DNA of 64,000 bases from CALDTK01 sp965213735. GTDB lineage: Bacteria; Bacteroidota; Bacteroidia; Chitinophagales; Saprospiraceae. Positions 42,659 through 51,045 of this stretch are shown here, in pieces. Location: the NCBI GenBank assembly GCA_965213735.1, contig CBDCAB010000005.1, positions 1,922,001 to 1,986,000 of the forward strand, written 5' to 3'. A program made the translations under genes and the position numbers. Every line of letters begins with the position of its first letter. Position 1 is the stretch's first letter. The notes beneath the pieces are model-generated. The model had not been told where the DNA came from, made no database searches, and worked only from the letters and a program-made list of their open reading frames with translations.

Positions 42659-44035
42659 TCAGTTAGGCAATCTTGTTGTTGCTAACAAAAGGCGGGCAGG
42701 CGTGTCAGGAAAATTCGCACCAGCCAAAATACTTCGACCTCCAAGTTGTACCTGACCGAAAGGCAACAAGTATACCTCCGGATCGCGCTCTCCATTGGCA
42801 ATGCGTTGAATGTACGAGGTTAAATTGATTCTGTACACATCGATACTATCCACACTTGCCCCGAGAGGCGCAGCAGCACGCACGATGGTACCGCCCTCGC
42901 GCAGCTCGAATGTGCCATCACCAGTCGTCGAAGCAGCGCTAATACTCACAAAATCTCCCACACTGTTGCGGCGACGTGCCACCAGCCGAACCACAGGATC
43001 AGTAAAATCATCACGAATAACCGGTATCTCCAGCGTCGCAAAATTCACCGCCACATTACCGAGCGTAGTCACACTACTCAGATCGACACGCGTCGCCAAA
43101 CCATCGAGACTTTGCACGAGCGCTATACTGTCGCCGCCGGTACCTGCTAGCACTTCCTCGGCTAGCGAACCTGCGTAATTGTGCGTGTACACCGGCCTGA
43201 ATGGCACATTACTCGCACCGCTACGAAAGAAACTCAGCGTGTACTGAAACTGACGACTATCGCGGGTATAGAAGAAGGTGACGCCAAAGCGCCCGCCATT
43301 GCTGCCGAGCACCGAAACCGCCGGTAGGGTGGCGCTACAGCCAGTAGGCGCGAGGATAATGCCAGCAAAATTTTCAGCGAAGACACTGTCTTGAAAAGCA
43401 TCGATAGTATCGCGGCTGGCACCAGCATTGAGGGCAGGTCGGATATCATCGATAAATTGCTGATTGAGCGCGATGCGAAGCTGCGGATTGACCGAATCTA
43501 CTCGAATAGAATCAGGCGTAAAGAAGTTGACACTCGTTGGCGCACGTGGAGGCACACCGGTGAAGGTGCCATAGATCACTCCGGTATCATCGAGCGGATC
43601 GGCTGTTGACTTTTCATCAGTCTCTAGCGTACCGGGTGCAGCTTGGAGCACTTGCAGACTCACCTCGGCGGTAGTATCACCGAGTTGACGTGCAGGATGG
43701 AGCGGCAGCACCAGCACGACGCTATCAATGGTGGCGCCAAACAAATTTAATGTACTATCCCGCTCAATCAGCTCAAAACCTACCTTGGCTGTGGTGTTGC
43801 CAAATACAGGATCGTCGATACAGCCCACCGCAAACGCTCCTGCACCTACACTAAAGGAGGTAATCTGCGAGGGAGTGCTTTGCGTGGTAGATAGCGAGAT
43901 GGGCAGAGTGTCTGTAAAGGCTATGGGCAGTTGATTGCTGTCGAGCAGATCGCCACCGATGACGGTAGGATCTGTGCAGCGCATCAATGCTAGCGCCATA
44001 CAGGCTGTCAAAGAAACAAGAAGAAGTCGAGTCAT
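42659..44035 (-). CDS. DUF4270 family lipoprotein
   Basis: This 458-aa outer-envelope lipoprotein has a signal with lipobox around LALMRC, followed by the DUF4270 opening TDPTVIGGDLLDSNQLPIAF. Internal motifs such as GCIDDPVFGNTTAKVGFEL and TIDSVVLVLPL, and the C-terminal YRINLTSYIQRIANG...EVYLLPFG with GANFPDTPARLLL, are family features. The function is unknown. In many Bacteroidota this gene neighbours glmS, the GT5 glycogen-synthase-like gene and panC, exactly as seen here. Confidence 0.85.
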   Translation of the reverse strand: MTRLLLVSLTACMALALMRCTDPTVIGGDLLDSNQLPIAFTDTLPISLSTTQSTPSQITSFSVGAGAFAVGCIDDPVFGNTTAKVGFELIERDSTLNLFGATIDSVVLVLPLHPARQLGDTTAEVSLQVLQAAPGTLETDEKSTADPLDDTGVIYGTFTGVPPRAPTSVNFFTPDSIRVDSVNPQLRIALNQQFIDDIRPALNAGASRDTIDAFQDSVFAENFAGIILAPTGCSATLPAVSVLGSNGGRFGVTFFYTRDSRQFQYTLSFFRSGASNVPFRPVYTHNYAGSLAEEVLAGTGGDSIALVQSLDGLATRVDLSSVTTLGNVAVNFATLEIPVIRDDFTDPVVRLVARRRNSVGDFVSISAASTTGDGTFELREGGTIVRAAAPLGASVDSIDVYRINLTSYIQRIANGERDPEVYLLPFGQVQLGGRSILAGANFPDTPARLLLATTRLPN

Positions 44036-44137
44036 ATCGGTCGCTGCTAGCAGCTGTAAAGCGGGAGTCGCGAGACTAACGCACGAGTTTGCTTAGATGT
44101 GACCCTGGTGGCCAAAGCCTGACATCTTTGGCAAAGC

Positions 44138-44962
44138 TTACTCTACTTCCTCAACAGCGAGGAGATCGTTGTACAAGTTGATGTAGCCAGGCATGTAGTC
44201 TTCCTCCATGAAGTCAACTACCGGCTTGTCGTTCTCGATGGCTTTGATCGCCTCCTCCACATGCTCGGGCAGGTCTTCTTCGCCACGAATCACGGCATCA
44301 GAGTACTGAATGGCACCTCTGTCGAGACTCACGCCATCCTCGTAACGAAAGGCTGCGAGGTCATCCTTTTTAAGATTGTTGATACTCGCCTTAGCAAAGA
44401 AATCTTCACTAAACTCTTGATCGTAGTCCTGATCGTAGGCTGAATAAACAACCTTAGACATCTCGAACAGCGGCTCATTGGAGTAAGCGCTCTTGAGAAA
44501 GAATGGAATCAGCGAGGTCATCCAGCCGTGGCAGTGAATAATGTCGGGTGGCCAGCCAAATTTCTTGACGATTTCGAGGGCGCCTTTACAGAAGAACGCC
44601 ATCCTATCGGCATTGTCGGCATAAACTTTCCCGGCTTTATCCTCAAAGATGAACTTACGCTTGAAGAAGTCATCATTATCGAGGAAATAAACCTGCATGC
44701 GAGTGCCAGGAAGGCTTGCCACCTTGATGATGAGCGGGTAGTCATCATCATCGACGATGATATTCATACCTGAGAGGCGCACAACCTCGTGCAGGCGGTG
44801 ACGGCGCTCATTGATGGTGCCAAAGCGAGGCATGAGGATACGGATATCCATGCCATTTTCTTGTATACCCTGTGGTAGGGCGCGAGCGATGTCGCTCATG
44901 ATCGACTCCGTGGTGTAGGGCCTAAGCTCCTGCGTGACGACCAGTACTTTTTTCTTCTCCAT
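44138..44962 (-). CDS. Short glycogen/starch synthase-like protein (GT5 N-terminal domain)
   Basis: This 274-aa protein corresponds only to the N-terminal Rossmann domain of GT5 glycogen synthases; full enzymes have about 480 aa. It shows VLVVTQELRPYTTESIMSDIARALP, GMDIRILMPRFGTI and PDIIHCHGWMTSLIPFFLK. The C-terminal ADP-glucose-binding half is absent, and this short form is a regular Bacteroidota family rather than a fresh truncation. The C-terminal part is acidic (EVEEAIKAIENDKP, DFMEEDYMPGY). Whether it has activity is unknown. It is divergent from panC. Confidence 0.85.
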   Translation of the reverse strand: MEKKKVLVVTQELRPYTTESIMSDIARALPQGIQENGMDIRILMPRFGTINERRHRLHEVVRLSGMNIIVDDDDYPLIIKVASLPGTRMQVYFLDNDDFFKRKFIFEDKAGKVYADNADRMAFFCKGALEIVKKFGWPPDIIHCHGWMTSLIPFFLKSAYSNEPLFEMSKVVYSAYDQDYDQEFSEDFFAKASINNLKKDDLAAFRYEDGVSLDRGAIQYSDAVIRGEEDLPEHVEEAIKAIENDKPVVDFMEEDYMPGYINLYNDLLAVEEVE

Positions 44963-45120
44963 GTAGTAATGTAGCGGGGTCTAACGAGCGCTCCGATCCC
45001 CAGTGAAAGCGCTTGCAAATTTACTCAATCGCCTGCACATGCCTGTCGGATGGCTGTCTGCGTACATTTTAGCTCCGCCATGACGCTGGCGTGACGACTC
45101 CTGTACCTTATTCTCGCACC

Positions 45121-45978
45121 ATGCAGACTGCTCAAACCCTTGCCCAACTCGATGCCGTACTTAATGAGTGGCGCCAGCAGGGCATGTCGTGGGCGTTTGT
45201 GCCGACCATGGGCGCCCTCCACGAAGGTCACCTCACGCTGGTGCGGGCTGCGCTGGCTGCCTATCCGCGGGTGGTGGTGAGCATTTTCGTAAATCCCACT
45301 CAATTTGATCGGGCAGCAGACTTGGAGCGCTATCCACGTCAGCCACAACAGGATGCTGAGATGCTGCGGGCGGTGGGCACGCACGCGCTGTTTTTGCCAA
45401 CTGTCGAGGTGATGTATCCTAATGGCACGGAGCCGGAGCGGCTGCCAGATCTTGCTGGATTGGACCAAGTATACGAGGGTTTGGCGCGCCCAGGTCACTT
45501 CGATGGGGTGGTGCAAGTGGTGCGTAAGCTCGTGCAGGCGGTGCGGCCCGAAGCGATGTTTATGGGCCAAAAGGATGCTCAGCAGGTAGCGGTGCTACGG
45601 CGGGCGGCCTTGCAGGAGTTTTGGCCGGTTAAGATTCTGGCTGTGCCTATCGTGCGCGAGGCTTCCGGCTTGGCGATGAGTTCGCGCAATGGCCAGCTTT
45701 CTCCTGTAGGTTTTGCGAAAGCGGCCACCATTAACGCCTGTCTCAACGAAGCTCAGCAGCGTTGGCAGCAGGGGCATCCGGTACGTGCTATTGAAGCCTC
45801 CGCCAAAACCCAACTCAGCGAGGCAGGACTAGAAACTGAGTATTTTGATTTTGTCGATCCTGAAACCTTCGAGCAGCTGCCCGATGATGCTAACAACTCA
45901 AACGCGGCACTCATCGTTACTGTCGCCTGGATAGATGGGGTACGCCTCATCGATAATCGCCCGCTGCCACAGCGCTAG
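45121..45978 (+). CDS. panC: Pantothenate synthetase
   Basis: This cytoplasmic enzyme ligates pantoate to beta-alanine using ATP, in coenzyme A synthesis. It is 285 aa with the nucleotidyl-transferase motif HEGH (residues 34-37) in PTMGALHEGHLTLVRAA, then SIFVNPTQFDRAADLERYPR, GHFDGVVQVVRKL, FMGQKDAQQ and SSRNGQLS (KMSKS-like). The ATG at 45121 is chosen; the longer frame to 45091 lacks family similarity. It is followed after 62 bases by panD, which supplies its beta-alanine. Two dispersed motif copies face each other in it (45709 and 45796). Confidence 0.95.
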   Translation: MQTAQTLAQLDAVLNEWRQQGMSWAFVPTMGALHEGHLTLVRAALAAYPRVVVSIFVNPTQFDRAADLERYPRQPQQDAEMLRAVGTHALFLPTVEVMYPNGTEPERLPDLAGLDQVYEGLARPGHFDGVVQVVRKLVQAVRPEAMFMGQKDAQQVAVLRRAALQEFWPVKILAVPIVREASGLAMSSRNGQLSPVGFAKAATINACLNEAQQRWQQGHPVRAIEASAKTQLSEAGLETEYFDFVDPETFEQLPDDANNSNAALIVTVAWIDGVRLIDNRPLPQR

Positions 45979-46011
45979 TAGCTCAGACAAGCCTCTGACG
46001 ATACGAATACT

Positions 46012-46019
46012 TACCTTCG
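46012..46019 (+). promoter_or_regulatory. -7-like element TACCTTCG upstream of panD
   Basis: TACCTTCG lies 21 bases in front of the panD ATG and fits TAnnTTTG with one change. It suggests panD can be transcribed independently of panC. Confidence 0.4.
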
Positions 46020-46040
46020 CGCGCCTTTCAACCCGCTAGC

Positions 46041-46391
46041 ATGCTGCTGCAAATCTTTAAATCGAAAATTCACCGCGTCCGCGTCACGGAGGCCAACCTC
46101 AACTATGTGGGGTCGGTCACGATAGATGAAGACTTGATGGATGCTGCCGGGCTCATTGCTGGTGAGCGCGTACAGATTGTCAATAACAACAACGGTGAGC
46201 GCATCGAAACCTATGTGATTAAAGGTGCCCGCGGTTCGGGCGTGATCTGTCTAAACGGTGCCGCCGCACGCAGAGCAGAGATTGGGGATTATGTGATCAT
46301 AATCGGCTACGGCTATATGACGCCCGAAGAGGCTAAAGACTTTGAGCCTAAGATGGTGTTTCCCGACGACGACAACCGCATTTCAGCGTGA
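46041..46391 (+). CDS. panD: Aspartate 1-decarboxylase proenzyme
   Basis: This pyruvoyl-dependent enzyme forms beta-alanine from L-aspartate for pantothenate. At 116 aa it has the usual proenzyme length, and the self-cleavage site is Gly24-Ser25 in NYVGSVTIDEDLM. Further family motifs are GERVQIVNNNNGERIETYVI and LNGAAARRAEIGDYVIIIGYG. It sits between panC and a flippase-like gene whose GTG start overlaps its stop. Confidence 0.96.
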   Translation: MLLQIFKSKIHRVRVTEANLNYVGSVTIDEDLMDAAGLIAGERVQIVNNNNGERIETYVIKGARGSGVICLNGAAARRAEIGDYVIIIGYGYMTPEEAKDFEPKMVFPDDDNRISA

Positions 46392-47497
46392 AAAGCCGCC
46401 TAGGCAACATCTTAAAATTTGCTGGCTTTCTTTCCATTGGAGCCGCCATTTTAACGTATGTTTTCTATAAACAGGATGCTGCCTACCAAGCTCAGTGTGC
46501 TTATGAAGGTATTGCAGCACAAGATTGCTCGCTACTTGGCAAATTAGCGGGCGATTTAGCGACAGTTAATTATTGGTGGCTGGCGGCCCTACTCGTCATC
46601 TTTATGGTGAGCAATTGGTTTCGCGCTGTGCGGTGGCAGCAACTTATCGAGCCACTCGGCAAGCGGGTGAGTTTTGGCAATAGTTTTTGGAGTGTGATGA
46701 TTGGTTATTTCGCCAATCTTGGCTTTCCGCGTGCCGGGGAAGTGGTGCGTGCAGGCGTGTTGAGTCGCTACGAAGGTGTGCCTGTTGAAAAGGTGATGGG
46801 CACTGTGGTCGTTGATCGGATTCTCGATGTAATCTGTCTGCTGGTAGTAGTGGGCATCGCCTTTCTCGTACAGTGGGAGCTGCTGTCGGGGATGATTTTT
46901 GATGCTCGTGCAGATGATGGTGCACCTGCAGATGGCTTTGGTTTGGTGAGCTACCTCGTGTTGGCTCTTGCAGTAGCTGCGCTCGTGCTGGGCTTGATGG
47001 TGTGGGGCTATCGCAAGTTCAAACACGTTACTATAGTGCAGCGCTTCGGCAAGTTAGCGCGTGGCTTTTTAGATGGCTTGCGCTCTCTGACGCAGGTAAA
47101 GAGCATGCCCAAACTAGTAGGTAATACTGTTGGTATTTGGGGCTGTTACTTCTTGATGGCTTATGTGCCATTTTTTGCTTATCCACCTACCGCACATTTA
47201 GGCTATGATGCGGCACTGATGGTATTCATATTTAGTGCTTTAGGAATTGTCATTCCTTCGCCGGGGGGACTGGGGAGTTATCATTTCATGGTTATTCAAG
47301 CGCTGGCGATTTACAACATCAATGGAGCGGACGCATTGAGCTTTGCTAATATCTTGTTTTTCACGATAAATATTGGCTGTAACATCTTGTTTGGCTTGAT
47401 TGGGCTGTTGGTGCTGCCGATGCTCAATGGTGGCAAGCACGTCAATCTCGCCGAGACTACCGAGCTACAAGCGGAGCCGGAGGTTGAGGCGGCGTAG
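46388..47497 (+). CDS. Flippase-like (LPG synthase TM/UPF0104) membrane protein
   Basis: This 369-aa inner-membrane protein of the lysylphosphatidylglycerol synthase TM-region/YbhN family has about seven to eight hydrophobic helices. The conserved segment WFRAVRWQQLIEPLGKRVSF...MIGYFANLGFPRAGEVVRAGVLSRYEG...VVVDRILDVICLLVV is typical, and FSALGIVIPSPGGLGSYHF marks the second half. The start GTG (46388) overlaps the panD stop (GTGA). This gene regularly lies in the panC-panD cluster of Bacteroidota. The substrate is unknown. A second family member occurs at 49904-51037. Confidence 0.88.
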   Translation: MKSRLGNILKFAGFLSIGAAILTYVFYKQDAAYQAQCAYEGIAAQDCSLLGKLAGDLATVNYWWLAALLVIFMVSNWFRAVRWQQLIEPLGKRVSFGNSFWSVMIGYFANLGFPRAGEVVRAGVLSRYEGVPVEKVMGTVVVDRILDVICLLVVVGIAFLVQWELLSGMIFDARADDGAPADGFGLVSYLVLALAVAALVLGLMVWGYRKFKHVTIVQRFGKLARGFLDGLRSLTQVKSMPKLVGNTVGIWGCYFLMAYVPFFAYPPTAHLGYDAALMVFIFSALGIVIPSPGGLGSYHFMVIQALAIYNINGADALSFANILFFTINIGCNILFGLIGLLVLPMLNGGKHVNLAETTELQAEPEVEAA

Positions 47498-47506
47498 GTT
47501 TGGGCT

Positions 47507-48010
47507 ATGTCAGCTTCCGCCAAAACCCTACATGACCCCCCATCTAGGCGTATAGCTGCCAATTGGGCTGTCGCCAAAACTCAGTGCACAGAGTGGCAGG
47601 AGATGCAGCAGCGCGTAGTGTTTACGAATGGAGTTTTTGATCTGCTCCACCCTGGCCACGTTATCTACTTGGCAGAGGCGAGGGCTTTAGGAGCTCGGCT
47701 AGTGGTAGGTCTCAACAGCGATACCAGCGTGCGTCGACTCAAGGGAGAAACGCGACCTATTCAACCCTTAGCAGACCGTGCACTCGTGCTCGCCAGTCTA
47801 CGTGCCGTTGATTTGGTAGTCGGTTTTGAGGAGGACACCCCGCTAAACCTAATCAATACTCTTCGCCCAGATGTACTCGTGAAGGGGGGAGATTATACGC
47901 TCGAAACTATAGTAGGTGCCACAGAGGTACTGAGCTGGGGAGGCGAGGTGAAGGTATTGAGCTTTTTAGCGGGTAGGAGTAGTAGTGAGTTGATTAGGCG
48001 CATGGGGTAG
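47507..48010 (+). CDS. RfaE2-like heptose 1-phosphate adenylyltransferase family protein
   Basis: This 167-aa nucleotidyltransferase is similar to the C-terminal domain of HldE: VVFTNGVFDLLHPGHVIYLAEARALG contains the HxGH motif, then VGLNSDTSVRRLKGETRPI, LASLRAVDLVVGFEEDTP, PDVLVKGGDYT and the SSSELI ending. In lipopolysaccharide synthesis such enzymes make ADP-heptose; in organisms without heptose the role differs. It starts 9 bases after the flippase gene and closes the panC-panD unit. Two dispersed motif copies at 47513-47526 and 47567-47580 lie in its non-conserved N-terminal 25 codons. Confidence 0.88.
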   Translation: MSASAKTLHDPPSRRIAANWAVAKTQCTEWQEMQQRVVFTNGVFDLLHPGHVIYLAEARALGARLVVGLNSDTSVRRLKGETRPIQPLADRALVLASLRAVDLVVGFEEDTPLNLINTLRPDVLVKGGDYTLETIVGATEVLSWGGEVKVLSFLAGRSSSELIRRMG

Positions 48011-48109
48011 AAGACGCGATGGAGAGCATACACTCTTCGGTTTTGCCGCGCTGACCACAAGCAGAGGTAATGGACTAGACGCGCCATTCCAGAACCCCTT
48101 CAAATCACG

Positions 48110-48117
48110 TACCTTTG
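48110..48117 (+). promoter_or_regulatory. -7 element TACCTTTG before the DUF2188 gene
   Basis: This is a perfect TAnnTTTG match, 13 bases before the ATG at 48131. It would give an mRNA with a leader of only about 5-8 bases, and is the likely promoter of the DUF2188/TIR-like pair. Confidence 0.6.
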
Positions 48118-48130
48118 AAACTCACCTAGC

Positions 48131-48529
48131 ATGGCAAAAGCAAAGAAATCATCGGCACAGCGAACTTCGCCTGCACAGAAGAAGGCAGGCAGCGCGCGTG
48201 GGAGTAAAGAGACAGCGGCAAGTAAGCCTCCTAAGAATTCGGCGCCACTGAAACAGCAGAGCAAGACTGAAGCTAGCAAGCCAGTCGCTAAGCAGAAAAC
48301 TAAAACTGTTACATTAAGGTCGCTTGAAGGGGCTACGTTTTATCATGTTATTAAACGTGGGTCGCAGTGGGCAGTCAAGCGCGAAGGGGCGGCGAAAGCC
48401 AGTGGATTGTATCACACACAAGCGCAGGCCATAGCGGCTGCGCGTGCCATCAAGACACTTAATAAGCACATTTTCGTGCATAAATCGGATGGGTCTATAG
48501 ATCAATGGATACAGAGTCGGCGAGCCTAG
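48131..48529 (+). CDS. DUF2188 domain protein with basic low-complexity N-terminus
   Basis: This 132-aa protein has residues 1-60 as a Lys/Ala/Ser/Pro-rich tail like that of histone H1-type or nucleic-acid-binding proteins (KKSSAQRTSPAQKKAGSARG). Residues 68-130 form a DUF2188 domain (FYHVIKRGSQWAVKREGAAK, THAQAIAAARAIK-like QAQAIAAARAIK, IFVHKSDGSIDQW). DUF2188 is a small domain of unknown role found with and without partner genes. The last 25 bases overlap the start of the next gene, which implies coupled translation. Confidence 0.8.
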   Translation: MAKAKKSSAQRTSPAQKKAGSARGSKETAASKPPKNSAPLKQQSKTEASKPVAKQKTKTVTLRSLEGATFYHVIKRGSQWAVKREGAAKASGLYHTQAQAIAAARAIKTLNKHIFVHKSDGSIDQWIQSRRA

Positions 48530-49143
48530 CCTCGTATGAGAGGTCAGTTTTTATCAATTGCCCTTTCGATGATACCTATAAGCCACTGCTCAAAGTGATG
48601 CTATGGCTCCTTCATCGATGTGATTTACATCCCAGGCTTTCGTTGGAGAGAAGTAACGCTGCCGAAGGTCGTCTTGAGAAAATTTGCAACCTCATCGAGG
48701 CTTCCAAGTATGGAATACACGATTTGTCAAGAATTCAGGCTTCTAAGAAAAAGGAGCTGTTCCGTCTAAATATGCCTTTTGAGCTAGGAATCGACTACGC
48801 TTATAAACGTGTGAGTTCCGATATACGTCATCGTGGCAAAATTTTACTAGTGCTGGAAGGAGAGCGTTACTCCGCGCAGAAAGGGCTTTCCGACATTGCC
48901 TTTGCTGATCCACAAGCGCATAATAACGATACCGAAATTTTAGTGGAAGTACTCCGAGAATGGCTCGTGATCAACGATTTTGAGATACCCGAAGGACCAA
49001 CGGCACTCTGGGATAAGTATAACGCTTTTTATAGACGCCTCACCATTAAACTCCAGCTAAATGGGTGGAAGCAGAAAGGGATAAATCAAATGCCAATTAA
49101 AGAGTTTATCAAGTGGTTAGCCATCCTGGACAAAGAGGAATAA
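48505..49143 (+). CDS. TIR-like/nucleotide-binding domain protein of unknown function
   Basis: This 212-aa protein has SVFINCPFDDTYKPLLKVML at the N-terminus, followed by RLSLERSNAAEGRLEKICNLIEASKYGIHDLSR and LNMPFELGIDYAYKR. This combination, a Rossmann-like strand with NCPFD, then an E..RL.KI...I..S..GIHDLSR motif and MPFELG, is the signature of a TIR-like group often annotated as hypothetical nucleotide-binding proteins. TIR-like domains commonly bind or cleave NAD-type nucleotides and several act in phage defence; that role here is inference. The C-terminal 60 residues (WDKYNAFYRRLTIKLQ) are helical. It is coupled to the DUF2188 gene. Confidence 0.65.
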   Translation: MDTESASLASYERSVFINCPFDDTYKPLLKVMLWLLHRCDLHPRLSLERSNAAEGRLEKICNLIEASKYGIHDLSRIQASKKKELFRLNMPFELGIDYAYKRVSSDIRHRGKILLVLEGERYSAQKGLSDIAFADPQAHNNDTEILVEVLREWLVINDFEIPEGPTALWDKYNAFYRRLTIKLQLNGWKQKGINQMPIKEFIKWLAILDKEE

Positions 49144-49240
49144 GCTACCAATGAATATCTTATCGGCTACACAGCATGGATATATGATAACTATCTTCAC
49201 AGGGAGCAAACCCATCTACCCTAAACAATATCAGTTTTTC

Positions 49241-49885
49241 TCATGACTGACAATAAACCAAATACTTCTCCCAAAAAAACTCATCTTTAAACCATTCCCG
49301 AATCGGAAATACCTCCCGATAGATACTCCGGTGAAGAGAGTTGAGTTCTGCTTTTAATTGCGCAGAAGAACCACCCTTCCACGCAACTAAACCGTTTGGG
49401 ATTACGTGCTGGTCGGTTTTTGCCAGCATCGGGCGCGACCAGCTCCAGAGCTGCGGAAGTTTGGCCACGGCGCGAGTAACCACGAAATCAAAGCTCAACC
49501 GGCCCGCTTTGAATTCTTCCACCCGCGTATGCAGCCCTTTCACGTTTTTTAATCCTAAAGTCGACGCAACCTCATTAACAACAGTAATTTTTTTGCCTCG
49601 GCTATCGACCAGCACAAATTGCGTTTCTGGATAAGCAATAGCAAGTGGAATGCCCGGAAATCCACCTCCGCAACCTAAATCTAGTACCCGTGAGCCCGGT
49701 TTTAGCGAAAGCAAACGAGCAAGAGCCAAACTGTGCAGCACGTGATGCTTGTACAACTGATCAATGTCCTTGCGTGACACGACGTTGATCTTGCTGTTCC
49801 ACTCTCGGTAAAGCGGGTCGAGCTGCGCAAACTGCGCTACTTGTGCGGGAGAAAAGTTGGTGAAGTAATCGAGCAGTAATTCCAT
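49241..49885 (-). CDS. rsmG: 16S rRNA (guanine-527-N7)-methyltransferase
   Basis: This 214-aa SAM-dependent methyltransferase modifies G527 in helix 18 of 16S rRNA; loss usually causes low-level streptomycin resistance. The SAM motif is VLDLGCGGGFPGIPLAIAYP. YREWNSKINVVSRKDIDQLYKHHVLHSL is the GidB-family N-terminal signature, and FVVTRAVAKLPQLWSWS follows. On the minus strand TACCTTCG lies 7 bases before the ATG (49893-49900). It converges on the TIR-like gene with a 97-base spacer that holds nothing recognisable. Confidence 0.95.
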   Translation of the reverse strand: MELLLDYFTNFSPAQVAQFAQLDPLYREWNSKINVVSRKDIDQLYKHHVLHSLALARLLSLKPGSRVLDLGCGGGFPGIPLAIAYPETQFVLVDSRGKKITVVNEVASTLGLKNVKGLHTRVEEFKAGRLSFDFVVTRAVAKLPQLWSWSRPMLAKTDQHVIPNGLVAWKGGSSAQLKAELNSLHRSIYREVFPIREWFKDEFFWEKYLVYCQS

Positions 49886-49892
49886 CGGCAGG

Positions 49893-49900
49893 CGAAGGTA
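49893..49900 (-). promoter_or_regulatory. -7-like element TACCTTCG of rsmG
   Basis: TACCTTCG on the minus strand, 7 bases before the rsmG ATG, fits TAnnTTTG with one change. It lies in the 18-base gap after the flippase gene, so rsmG may have its own promoter. Confidence 0.45.
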
Positions 49901-49903
49901 GAG

Positions 49904-51037
49904 CTAGACGGTCTCTACAGTATGTACAGGTGCTGGCTGACTCTTAGCTTTCTGCGCGCGACGAGCTAAGACTCCACGCAGCCAGTTGGGCAGGATAATG
50001 ACGCCCGCAAAAAGATAGGCGTAGTAGGTGAAGAGGCGCCAGATGGTGGCTATGACGAGTGCACTGGTGGTGTTGCCCGCGACGAAATCTGTGAGGAAGC
50101 TTTTGAAAAGCGTCTCCACAAAACCTGCTCCGCCGGGTGTCGGAGAAAAAGCAATGATGACAAACATTGCCTCTAGGCGAGCGTATAGGGCCGTTTGGGT
50201 AAACCAGTCGCGACCGACATCCGTGAATCCAATAAAGAGGCAACTCAGCAGCAAGAAGCGAAAGCTCCACGCTACAGCCGTGGCTCCAAATGCAGCAAGG
50301 TGCCACTCGAGCGGTTTGCCGCGCATGTGTTTTGAGGCAAGCACGATGTCGCTACCGGTGCGAAGTAGGGTTTTGCGAAAGCGCTTAAACCAGCCCCACT
50401 GCGCCACCACGCCAAGCATTTTGCGAATGGTCTGCGGAGATACAAATAAGCCCCAGCAAATAAACATGCCGTAGATGGCCATCAGGGTGTAAGCGATGAC
50501 AAAGGTGAGGCCCCAGCCGCCAAGATCGTCGATGCCGGTGGCGCCTGGACGAACCATCATCGGACCCAGCAGCATGTAAAATATGGGCAGCGTAAGCACG
50601 AAATAAGCTGAATCCAGCACGACGGTATAAAGCACTAGTGCGGCTGTGCGCCCGGCAGAAAGCTTCTCTTGGGAGAGCACAAATAAGGCTACCGCTGAGC
50701 CACCCACGCTGGTGGGACTTACCGCGCTCGAAAACTCCCAAATGAAGATGAGTTCGATACTTTTTTTGAACGTAAATGAGCCTTCGCTCAAGATGTAGAG
50801 CCTCGAGGCGTAGGCGAGGTGGCGCACCACCAGCAGGGTAAGCGAGATGCCGATCCAGAGCAGCGTATGGGCCGTCCAATTAATGTCTGCCCACTCCTGC
50901 GGGTCGAACTGGCGATAGAATAAGTAGCCAACTACCCCGACGCCGATGAGGATGGGGGGAATGATCCGAGTTGCTCGTAAAGATCGGAGCGTTCGTTGTT
51001 GCTCGGCAGAAAATTCAGAATTTGGGGCCGAGTTCAA
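49904..51037 (-). CDS. Flippase-like (LPG synthase TM) membrane protein
   Basis: This 377-aa member of the lysylphosphatidylglycerol synthase transmembrane family has helices IIPPILIGVGVVGYLFY, LLWIGISLTLLVVRHLAY, LVLYTVVLDSAYFVLTLPIFY and LTFVIAYTLMAIYGMFICWG. Conserved blocks are IWEFSSAVSPTSVGGSAVALFVLSQE and FVIIAFSPTPGGAGFVETLF, which parallel those in the protein at 46388. The start is uncertain: a TTG at 51037 precedes the first helix by about 28 residues; ATGs at 51079 and 51160 would overlap the divergent VWA gene. The transported lipid or polymer is unknown. Confidence 0.82.
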   Translation of the reverse strand: MNSAPNSEFSAEQQRTLRSLRATRIIPPILIGVGVVGYLFYRQFDPQEWADINWTAHTLLWIGISLTLLVVRHLAYASRLYILSEGSFTFKKSIELIFIWEFSSAVSPTSVGGSAVALFVLSQEKLSAGRTAALVLYTVVLDSAYFVLTLPIFYMLLGPMMVRPGATGIDDLGGWGLTFVIAYTLMAIYGMFICWGLFVSPQTIRKMLGVVAQWGWFKRFRKTLLRTGSDIVLASKHMRGKPLEWHLAAFGATAVAWSFRFLLLSCLFIGFTDVGRDWFTQTALYARLEAMFVIIAFSPTPGGAGFVETLFKSFLTDFVAGNTTSALVIATIWRLFTYYAYLFAGVIILPNWLRGVLARRAQKAKSQPAPVHTVETV

Positions 51038-51045
51038 GACGTAGT

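Noticed and set aside
48039..48055. GGTTTTGCCGCGCTGAC as a motif copy
   Set aside because: It keeps both ends but lacks the GAAA centre; listed as a possible decayed copy only.
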